NCBI GenBank assembly: GCA_009930445.1
Contig: RZYD01000092.1
Location: 1-8,403 of the forward strand
DNA from: Bacteroidia bacterium
GTDB lineage: Bacteria; Bacteroidota; Bacteroidia; Bacteroidales; BM520
Direction: 5' to 3'
DNA: 8,403 nucleotides
Below the pieces are notes generated by a model. It searched no databases and was not told where the DNA came from. It saw only the letters and a program-made list of their open reading frames with translations. Made by a program: the position numbers and the translations under genes. Positions 1-6,491 of this stretch are shown piece after piece. Position 1 is the stretch's first letter, and each line of letters opens with the position of its first letter.

Positions 1-66
1 CAACTACTTTTGATACGAGCTGTGCCGCTCGAATACCCACTGCACCGGCAATTAACTATACCGCGT

Positions 67-75
67 GTTGGCAAC
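67..75. repeat. GTTGGCAAC, left member of an inverted boundary pair
   Basis: GTTGGCAAC here is the exact reverse complement of GTTGCCAAC at 8317-8325. The two lie outside the other shared flank motifs, about 8.25 kb apart, and could mark the outer limits of the unit. Nine bases alone is weak evidence; the support is the symmetrical placement relative to the other paired flank elements. Confidence 0.35.
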
Positions 76-159
76 TGGTGTTCATTCATATCCGTCTGTT
101 TTTCATTTATTTAGCTTTTATTTTTTGTCATTATCAATCTACACAAACCTATCCACGAA

Positions 160-167
160 GCACAAAT
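160..167 (-). promoter_or_regulatory. Possible Bacteroidota -7 box reading leftward out of the operon
   Basis: Read on the minus strand, TAAATTTG at about 164-171 (followed by TGCTT) fits the Bacteroidota TAnnTTTG -7 consensus. A TTG lies roughly 21 bases upstream, although a full TTTG at the usual distance is absent. The plus-strand decamer AAGCACAAAT (158-167) overlapping it is also present at 8057-8066, beside the likely hsdM promoter. It would drive whatever lies left of the window. The region is AT-rich, so chance occurrence is quite possible. Confidence 0.25.
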
Positions 168-182
168 TTATTTTGTTTTTTT
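164..182 (-). repeat. 19-bp A/T-rich inverted repeat, left copy
   Basis: The minus strand here reads AAAAAAACAAAATAAATTT, identical to the plus strand at 8202-8220 in the opposite flank. In both flanks it lies outside the long palindrome, about 50 bases from it on the left and about 40 on the right. The motif is of low complexity, but an exact 19-base match in mirrored positions is more than expected by chance in so short a flank. Confidence 0.6.
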
Positions 183-232
183 GAGCGTGGGCAATCCCAA
201 AACCGTCCTGAAAGGCGGTACTCGGGCTGGCT

Positions 233-299
233 TTGCAAGCTCTTTGACAAAGCTTTGGACTGTGCGTTGGCTCGTGTGGCTTTGGCAATGTGCTTGCAA
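233..299. repeat. Long palindromic element, left copy (imperfect hairpin with GTTG tip)
   Basis: Arms 233-254 and 278-299 pair over 22 positions with three mismatches (241/291, 243/289, 247/285) and one G-U wobble. The interior ends in GC-GTTG-GC (264-271). The tip register is offset by three bases from the outer stem, and the copy at 8098-8162 shows the same offset. The stem begins 12 bases past the stop codon of the PLD gene, so in the leftward transcript it could act as a 3'-end structure. There is no U-tract after it on that strand, so it is not a classical intrinsic terminator. It resembles REP/MITE-type palindromic units; family identity is not established. Confidence 0.75.
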
Positions 300-311
300 A
301 TAGGGTTGGCA

Positions 312-1454
312 TTATTCATCGTTTAATATTTCCTGCAATGTTGGACTACCAGAATATAGGTTATCAATATAGGTTTGAGGAATAGCTCCAAATTCTACTC
401 TTGCTTCTTGAAATTTATTCTCTAACCATTCAGCAGCTATCTCACTTAGCTGCACATCTGCTTGTTGTCGTAATGAAGCCCAAACATTAATATCTTCTTC
501 TCTATCCAAATATTTTCTTTGTGTTTTATCAAAACTATCATATTTTAAGTTGTCAATTAATTCGCTCATTTTCGGGCAGTTTCTCATTGAACTATCGACA
601 AATTGAGGATTTTGCACACGAATATAAATTGGCCAATCTTCCTTCCAATCAATTTCTTCAATATCTGAATCAGAAGCTACATCTCTATCATCAACATGTC
701 TTAGGGCAATACCTTTTCCGAAAATTGCATAATCAGTCCCGTGAAGCATACGAGCCATATAAACAACATCTCCATCATTGTATTTTCTTGGACGACCTTT
801 TTTTCCAGAGAAAGTTAAAGCCCAATGGCAATGGGAACGTTCTATCTCATCTCTTGATGTAAAATTTAAATCTACACGATGTTCAGTTTTACCAAAAAGT
901 TTTATGAAATATCTTCTATTAGTTGAAGCTTGAATAGATGCAATTTTCCCGTAATCAGGTAATTCGTCGGTTTTAGGAACAGTTCTTGAAGTTCTTATTT
1001 CATTTTCCCATTCTTCAATTTTATTTAAAGTCAGTATTTCTTGACTTAAATTCCAAAGACTATTAAAGTAGATTGCGGTTTTTATTAAAGTATTGTTATC
1101 TGTTGTTTTAATTCCATATTCATAATTATTGAAAAAGCCCCCAGAAGTAAAATTGGCAGAACCAATAATAACGCTTTTATTATCAAATAAGTAAACCTTG
1201 CTATGCAAGTTCCTTATACCTTTAATTTCGGCTCCTTTTTGAACAAGCATTTTTAATGCAGAGAGACTGGAGACTTTTGAGCGAAAATCATTTAAATTGA
1301 AACGAGTAATCAACTTAATATTTGCAGACCCATTATTCAATAAATGGTCAACTATATTTCTTGTAACAAATGGTGAGATAAGATATGCGGAATTTGCTTC
1401 TCGTAATTCTGCAAGAAAATAATCTAACCAATTTTTCTGAATTACTTCAATCAT
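312..1454 (-). CDS. HKD (phospholipase D-like) family nuclease with putative EVE/PUA-like C-terminal domain
   Basis: Probable DNA nuclease of the PLD superfamily. The N-terminal half carries one HKD motif, HSKVYLFDNKSVIIGSAN (residues 84-101), with H84, K86, D91, G98, S99 and N101 all in the canonical HxKx4Dx6GSxN spacing. With only one motif per chain the active site would be formed by a dimer, as in the BfiI/NgoFVII type of restriction nuclease. Residues about 185-285 contain GDVVYMARM (228-236), a conserved-looking FGKGIALRH stretch and WPIYIRV (274-280). This pattern recalls EVE/PUA-type modified-base readers, but I assign it only tentatively. The C-terminal 100 residues are helical and unassigned. 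The start is set by the TAATG overlap with the hsdR stop. The gene looks more AT-rich than hsdM. Alternatives are a stand-alone restriction enzyme or a helicase-free defence nuclease; HKD nuclease identity is confident, target specificity is not known. Confidence 0.85.
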   Translation of the reverse strand: MIEVIQKNWLDYFLAELREANSAYLISPFVTRNIVDHLLNNGSANIKLITRFNLNDFRSKVSSLSALKMLVQKGAEIKGIRNLHSKVYLFDNKSVIIGSANFTSGGFFNNYEYGIKTTDNNTLIKTAIYFNSLWNLSQEILTLNKIEEWENEIRTSRTVPKTDELPDYGKIASIQASTNRRYFIKLFGKTEHRVDLNFTSRDEIERSHCHWALTFSGKKGRPRKYNDGDVVYMARMLHGTDYAIFGKGIALRHVDDRDVASDSDIEEIDWKEDWPIYIRVQNPQFVDSSMRNCPKMSELIDNLKYDSFDKTQRKYLDREEDINVWASLRQQADVQLSEIAAEWLENKFQEARVEFGAIPQTYIDNLYSGSPTLQEILNDE

Positions 1455-4400
1455 TACTTATTTGTTGTCAATTCGTTAGCAATCAATTCTGCTTGTTTCA
1501 ATACGGTTTCAGTTGCGAGCATTTGCATGTCGGGCGGATAACCATATTTTCTTAATAGTCTTTTTACGGCAACTTTCAGTTTAGCTTTTACGCTTTCTTT
1601 AATTGTCCAGTCAATAGATGCGTTTTGTCTGATGGTTTCTGTTAGTACAACGGCAAGTTCTCTCAACTTGTCTTGTTGCATGAGTTCTCTTGCACTGTCA
1701 TTGTTCGAAACGGCTGTATAAAATGCATATTCAAAGTCTGTTAAACCCATGTGTTTAGCTTCATTGTCCATTTCAACAATGTCTTTGCTAAGGTTTATGA
1801 GTTCTTCAATTACTTCGGCTGCTGTCAGTATTTTATTATGATATTTCTTAATAGAGTTTTCCAACATTTCTAAAAATGTTCTGCTCTTTACAAGGTTCTT
1901 TTTTGCTCTCGATTTTATTTCGTCATTTAAAAGTTTTTTCAAAACTTCCAATGCAACATTTTTATGCTCCATTCCTTTCAGTTCCAATAAAAACTCTTCT
2001 GAAAGAATAGAAATATCTGGTTTCTTTATTCCTGCTGCATCAAAAACATCAATCACTTGTTCGGAAACCAATGCTTTGTCAATGACTTGGCGAATGGTTG
2101 TTTCAATTTCTTCGTCTGTTTTGCCTGAACCTGTTCCGTCAAACTTTGCCAACCTTGCTTTTACTGCTTGGAAAAACGAAACTTCGTCTTTTACATCCAT
2201 TGCTTGGTCATGCGGAATTGCAATCGCAAAGGCTTTTGATAATGCTGTTACTTCGTTGATGTATCTTTTCTTTCCATCTTCCAATCCTAAAATATGTTCT
2301 TCTGCTGAAAGAATCATAGATAGTTTTTTTGAAGTATCGGCTTCAAAATAAGTTTCATATTCAAAACCATGATACATTTGAGAAACAACTTCCAATTTCT
2401 CCAACATCAGATGAACGGCTTGCTCTTGTAAAATAGTTGGGTCGCCTTTTCCACCTGCATCAGAATAAAATGCCAATGCTTTTTTCAAGTCGGCTGCAAT
2501 GCCCAAATAATCGACAATCAAACCGCCTGGTTTGTCTTTGTAAACTCGGTTTACTCTTGCAATGGCTTGCATCAAATTATGACCTTTCATTGGTTTGTCA
2601 ATGTAAAGGGTGTGCATACTTGGTGCGTCAAAACCTGTAAGCCACATATCCCGAACGATTACCAATTGTAATTCGTCATCAGGATTTTTCATTCTTTCTG
2701 CAAGCGTTCTCCTTTGTTCTTTAGTTGTGTGATGTTTTGAAATTTTCGGACCATCAGAAGAAGCCGAAGTCATTACAACTTTAATAACTCCTTTATTCAA
2801 GTCGTCTGAATGCCATTCAGGTTTCAGGTCAATAATTGCTTGATACAAATCAGCTGCAATTCTGCGGCTCATCGAAACTATCATTGCTTTGCCTTCAAAC
2901 ACTTCTTGCCTTTGGGTAAAGTGTAAAACAATGTCTTTGGCAATATTCTTTATACGATTTTCGCTACCAACTAAGGCTTCAAGCTGTGTCCATTTTGCTT
3001 TTGCCTTTTGTGTATTTGTTAAATCTTCTTGTTCCAGTTCATCGTCAAGGTCTTCAACCAATTGCTTGCCTTCTTCGCTTAGATTCACTTTCGCTAAACG
3101 ACTTTCGTAATAAATACGAACGGTTGCACCATCTTCAACGGCTTGTGCTATATCGTAAATGTCCACATAATTTCCGAAAACTGCTGGTGTATTTACGTCT
3201 GTATTTTCAATGGGTGTTCCTGTAAATCCTAAATACGTTGCATTTGGCAAAGCATCCCGCATGTATTTTGCAAAACCGTAAACGATTTTCTTTCCTACAA
3301 CATTTCCCTTTCCGTCTTTTGCATCAATAGTTTTTGCTTTAAAACCGTATTGTGTTCTGTGTGCTTCGTCAGCAATAACAACAATGTTTTTTCTGTCTGA
3401 AAGTAATTCATAAACATTGCCTTCTTCTGGTTGAAATTTTTGCACGGTTGCAAATACTACACCGCCTGAAGCAACTTTTAATAATTCTTTTAATTGATTT
3501 CTATCTTCTGCCTGAACTGGCTCTTGTCTTAGCAATTGTTTGGATGCTGCAAACGTGTCAAAAAGTTGGTCGTCCAAATCATTTCGGTCTGTAATGACAA
3601 GTATGGTTGGATTGTCTAAAGCCAAAACAATTTTACCAGTATAGAAAACCATTGACAAAGATTTTCCACTTCCTTGTGTATGCCAGACTACACCACCTTT
3701 TCTGTCGCCAATGGGTTGGTTTTTTACTCCTGGCACTCCATAACTTTCAGGAGATTCCATGACCATACTCAATGGCGTTTCATTTTCTACGGTAAAGCCT
3801 GTTGCTCTCAAAGTGGATTCAACGGCTCTGTTTACTGCATAGTATTGATGATAAGCTGCTAATTTTTTAACTGTTGAAATGGTTGTGATACCTGTTTCTG
3901 AATCTTCCTTTTTCGATTTTTCAAAAACTATGAAATGTCTGATTAAGTCAATTAAGGTTTCTTTGTTCAGCATCCCTTGAATCAACGTTTCTAACTGACT
4001 TACCAAATGAGATGCTTCGGCTTTGCCATCTGCCGATTTCCAAGACATGAAGCGACTAAAGCCCGAAGAAATAGAACCTGCTTTGGCTTCTAAACCATCC
4101 GAGATAACCACTAAGCCGTTGTATGTGAAAAGACTTGGAATAATGGCTTTATAGGTTTCTACTTGTTTGAATGCTGAATTTATGGTTGTGTTTTCGTCTG
4201 CTGCATTTTTTAGTTCGATAACAACCAACGGAATTCCATTCACAAAAAGAATTACATCAGGGCGTTTGTTGTTTCCGTTTTCAATGATGGTAAATTGATT
4301 GGCTACCACAAAATCGTTGTTGTTTGGATTTTTAAAATCTATCAGCCAAACTCTGTCGCCCCTGTCATCTCCATCTACACGTTTTGAAATAGGAATACCT

Positions 4401-4684
4401 TCGGTAAGCAAACGATGAAAGGTTTCATTATTTGTAAGCAATTCAGGCGATGCAATACGCTGAATTTCTTTGATGGCTTCTGCCTGTGCATCGGCTGGAA
4501 TACTGTGGTTAATTCTTTTAACGGCATTTTGCAACCTGTTTAATAACAAAACTTGTGCATAGCTGTCTCTTTCAGGATTTTCTCCATCGTATGCAATATC
4601 AGGAGCATAGATATACTCATAGCCGAGTTTATCGAGCAACTCAATAGCAAAGGCTTCTATTATATTTTCAGTAATTCTTGTCAT
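1454..4684 (-). CDS. hsdR: Type I restriction-modification system endonuclease/translocase subunit HsdR
   Basis: This is the motor and nuclease subunit of a type I R-M complex: it joins the HsdM2S methylase, pumps DNA using ATP and cuts at a distance from the unmethylated site. The N-terminal PD-(D/E)xK nuclease shows RPDVILFVNGIPLVVIELK (residues 141-159), giving D143, E157 and K159, then QVETY (Q174, Y178), the QxxxY motif of this nuclease group. The superfamily 2 motor follows, with Walker A TQGSGKS (336-342), DEAH (439-442), TGTP (488-491), WLTGFDAP (681-688) and QAIARVNR (706-713). A helical C-terminal region (about 850-1076) fits the HsdM-docking domain. At 1076 residues the length is close to type IC enzymes. 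All catalytic motifs are intact. The start overlaps the upstream stop by one base (TAATG), and the stop overlaps the PLD gene in the same way. Confidence 0.97.
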   Translation of the reverse strand: MTRITENIIEAFAIELLDKLGYEYIYAPDIAYDGENPERDSYAQVLLLNRLQNAVKRINHSIPADAQAEAIKEIQRIASPELLTNNETFHRLLTEGIPISKRVDGDDRGDRVWLIDFKNPNNNDFVVANQFTIIENGNNKRPDVILFVNGIPLVVIELKNAADENTTINSAFKQVETYKAIIPSLFTYNGLVVISDGLEAKAGSISSGFSRFMSWKSADGKAEASHLVSQLETLIQGMLNKETLIDLIRHFIVFEKSKKEDSETGITTISTVKKLAAYHQYYAVNRAVESTLRATGFTVENETPLSMVMESPESYGVPGVKNQPIGDRKGGVVWHTQGSGKSLSMVFYTGKIVLALDNPTILVITDRNDLDDQLFDTFAASKQLLRQEPVQAEDRNQLKELLKVASGGVVFATVQKFQPEEGNVYELLSDRKNIVVIADEAHRTQYGFKAKTIDAKDGKGNVVGKKIVYGFAKYMRDALPNATYLGFTGTPIENTDVNTPAVFGNYVDIYDIAQAVEDGATVRIYYESRLAKVNLSEEGKQLVEDLDDELEQEDLTNTQKAKAKWTQLEALVGSENRIKNIAKDIVLHFTQRQEVFEGKAMIVSMSRRIAADLYQAIIDLKPEWHSDDLNKGVIKVVMTSASSDGPKISKHHTTKEQRRTLAERMKNPDDELQLVIVRDMWLTGFDAPSMHTLYIDKPMKGHNLMQAIARVNRVYKDKPGGLIVDYLGIAADLKKALAFYSDAGGKGDPTILQEQAVHLMLEKLEVVSQMYHGFEYETYFEADTSKKLSMILSAEEHILGLEDGKKRYINEVTALSKAFAIAIPHDQAMDVKDEVSFFQAVKARLAKFDGTGSGKTDEEIETTIRQVIDKALVSEQVIDVFDAAGIKKPDISILSEEFLLELKGMEHKNVALEVLKKLLNDEIKSRAKKNLVKSRTFLEMLENSIKKYHNKILTAAEVIEELINLSKDIVEMDNEAKHMGLTDFEYAFYTAVSNNDSARELMQQDKLRELAVVLTETIRQNASIDWTIKESVKAKLKVAVKRLLRKYGYPPDMQMLATETVLKQAELIANELTTNK

Positions 4685-5334
4685 TATTCGGTTGTTTCAC
4701 TTGCCGAAAAGGCATTGTATTCATTGATGTATGCTTGCTTATCTACGTTGTACAAAATTTCACTTGCTGAATAAGCATAATTGCCCATTTCAAATTCGCC
4801 AAACGAATCATCCCAAAACTCGTTGAATTCTTCTGCTTCCCAATAATCCAAAGTTTCTTCTAAGGTTTCTTTGGGCTTACGTGGATTTTCGTTTTCAAAA
4901 TTTCGAATTAAGAAACACGAAACAATTTCAACAGTGTCAATTAAAAATTCTCTTGTAAGAATGTCCACACGGTTATTTCTTTCTCTTATTTCTTCCAACG
5001 ATTTTCCGTGTGATGAAATACCGATTTCGTTTCTCAATTCACCTACTTGCTGACCAATGGTAGCAAGGGCAGAAGCAATTTGATTAACCAAGTTGCTGTT
5101 TGTATAGCCTAAAGATGAAAAAGCATTTTTCAGAACTCCGTTTATGCTTGATGTTTCGCTTAGTTGTATTCCTTTCGATAGGCAAATTTCTTTACCAATG
5201 GTTTCTAATAATGCTTTTGCATTTTCTAATGAATGGCTAAAATCAGATTCAATATGCGTTTCTATTCTGCCAATGTATATTGCCAGTTCAGCCCAACGCC
5301 CATATTGCTCAATTGTCTTTTTTAGCTTATCCAT
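4684..5334 (-). CDS. Abortive-infection C-terminal (Abi_C, HEPN-like) family protein embedded in the hsd operon
   Basis: A 216-residue soluble protein with no signal peptide or membrane segment. Residues about 35-147 follow the pattern I associate with Abi_C: a helix with NAKALLETIGKEI (38-50), a variable linker, a helix LVNQIASALATIGQQVGELRN (82-102, beginning one residue after N81), then the RN...HG signature (R101, N102, H109, G110) and a closing helix to about 145. In HEPN ribonucleases an Arg followed by a polar residue and a His 4-6 residues later form the active site. Here the gap is seven residues, so catalytic activity is uncertain. Residues about 155-216 are acidic and aromatic and I do not recognise them. 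Start and stop are both joined to hsdS and hsdR by TAATG overlaps, so it is made in step with the restriction subunits. A back-up abortive role or control of HsdR are both possible; function is inferred only. Confidence 0.75.
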   Translation of the reverse strand: MDKLKKTIEQYGRWAELAIYIGRIETHIESDFSHSLENAKALLETIGKEICLSKGIQLSETSSINGVLKNAFSSLGYTNSNLVNQIASALATIGQQVGELRNEIGISSHGKSLEEIRERNNRVDILTREFLIDTVEIVSCFLIRNFENENPRKPKETLEETLDYWEAEEFNEFWDDSFGEFEMGNYAYSASEILYNVDKQAYINEYNAFSASETTE

Positions 5335-6491
5335 TATATCTCAACTGTTACTTCACCACTCATCAATTTTGGCAACAATGAATAACGTAGTTTTATTAGT
5401 GTATTTATTTGAATATTGTTCTCTATAATTTTCTGAATCAATGGTTCTGCTTGTTCGGTCATAACAGCCAATTCATCTGGGCTTGGAATTAATACTTTCG
5501 CTTCGTCCAAGTCTCCACGTTTTATGTGTCCCATTGTAGTTGCATGGCTGGCAGCAATTGAAATAAATTCTGCCAAGTGGTGCTTGCACCACAAATAGTA
5601 GAACCATTTTGGATAATCTGCTGATGTTACTTTAAACAAATGCTGATTTAAAATACAATCTTGTCCTTCCCATATTTTAACCATCAACGAAGCCGACCAA
5701 GCGAAAATAACATCTCCATTTCTTACAATGTATTCAGGTTTTATATCGGTGCTTGCCCAATCTGAATTTTCAGTAATACCGCTGCTTAACTCTTTGATTT
5801 TTAAAACGGGTAATTTGTCTATTTCACTTTTGGGTGGAAATTTTTGACAAGCCAAACCATTCAAAAAAACAGCAATTTTACTCAAAGGCAATTCGTTCCA
5901 TTCTTCCTTAGCTTCTTCTAAAAACCATTTTTTAAATAGAATTTCAGCTAATTTTTCTAATACGAAACTCTGACGTTTAAGAAGGTTTATTTTATCATCA
6001 ATACTTCTCAAAATAGATGCAATAGTCTTTTGCACTTGAATAGAAGGTAAAAGTAATTCCAACGCTTCAATATCACTTGGTTTTAGTGAAGGATATGTAG
6101 ATGTAGAAGCTTCGGCAATAGAATGTAAATATTCAGTTGTTGATTCTTGAGATAGAAAGTAATACAAAAATTGTGGTTCTAAAGCTTCTTTTTTACAAGT
6201 TATAACAACAAAGCCTGTTGACACAACTAAGTTCTCTATTGGGTTTTCAATAAATCCATAGTGCAATTGATTGGGCCGAACCGAAGAATAAATAATATCA
6301 CCATTTTTAACCAAGCGTTTTGCTCTACTTGGAGCTTCATTTAATTTATATGTTTGTAAACTATCAATTCTGTTGCAAGTTATTGACCCTGTATCCAAAT
6401 ACTTAATCTCTGAATAGGGATATTCTCTACCAATACTTTGTGTATTAGTATCTATTACATCACCTAAAATTACTTCCTTCCACTCACTCAT
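5334..6491 (-). CDS. hsdS: Type I restriction-modification system specificity subunit HsdS
   Basis: DNA-recognition subunit that sets the bipartite target for both methylation and restriction. Its 385 residues show the standard two-half layout. TRD1 spans about 3-150 and opens with WKEVILGDV. A helical spacer follows (LPSIQVQKTIASILRSIDDK from 149, ending near KKWF at 187-190). TRD2 spans about 198-335, and a second helical spacer begins LIPSPDELAVM (334-344) and ends in LLPKLMSGEV. The two spacers are related repeats, as expected for an HsdS that binds two HsdM subunits. TRD1 and TRD2 differ from each other, so the target should be asymmetric; the recognition bases cannot be read from sequence. 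The ATG overlaps the end of hsdM by eight bases (ATGAGTGA), which supports this start. No second hsdS, recombinase or inverted TRD copy is present, so there is no sign of shuffling. Confidence 0.96.
   Translation of the reverse strand: MSEWKEVILGDVIDTNTQSIGREYPYSEIKYLDTGSITCNRIDSLQTYKLNEAPSRAKRLVKNGDIIYSSVRPNQLHYGFIENPIENLVVSTGFVVITCKKEALEPQFLYYFLSQESTTEYLHSIAEASTSTYPSLKPSDIEALELLLPSIQVQKTIASILRSIDDKINLLKRQSFVLEKLAEILFKKWFLEEAKEEWNELPLSKIAVFLNGLACQKFPPKSEIDKLPVLKIKELSSGITENSDWASTDIKPEYIVRNGDVIFAWSASLMVKIWEGQDCILNQHLFKVTSADYPKWFYYLWCKHHLAEFISIAASHATTMGHIKRGDLDEAKVLIPSPDELAVMTEQAEPLIQKIIENNIQINTLIKLRYSLLPKLMSGEVTVEI

Larger units (their letters stand above)
1..311. other. Left non-coding flank
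   Basis: I see no credible gene here. The only sizeable open frame (78-326, plus strand) runs through the palindromic repeat and has no recognisable domain. The stretch holds, left to right: a small hairpin (CGAGC at 16-20 pairing with GCTCG at 27-31), the 9-mer GTTGGCAAC (67-75), an AT-rich segment with a 19-bp motif also present inverted in the right flank (164-182), a short imperfect hairpin around 201-220, and the long palindrome at 233-299. It lies directly downstream of the last gene of the leftward operon, so it is the operon's 3' region. Confidence 0.7.

Noticed and set aside
67..75. Integron attC site or recombinase core site
   Set aside because: The 9-mer does not fit the GTTRRRY/RYYYAAC core consensus, and no integrase or gene-cassette organisation is visible.
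233..299. Palindrome as a classical intrinsic terminator of the operon
   Set aside because: Position is right, 12 bases after the last stop, but the leftward strand has no U-tract after the stem. A U-independent role cannot be excluded.
78..326. An 82-residue plus-strand open frame with a hydrophobic start
   Set aside because: It runs through the AT-rich flank and the palindromic repeat and ends inside the PLD gene on the other strand. Its composition reflects those repeats and it shows no domain.
798..804. Run of seven A (coding strand) inside the PLD gene as a phase-variation or frameshift site
   Set aside because: Seven bases is short, it encodes ordinary Lys-Lys in frame, the gene is intact, and there is no alternative frame of useful length after a shift.
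5334..6491. Shuffling (phase-variable) hsdS
   Set aside because: Only one full-length hsdS is present, with no partial hsdS, no invertase gene and no inverted TRD sequences in the window.
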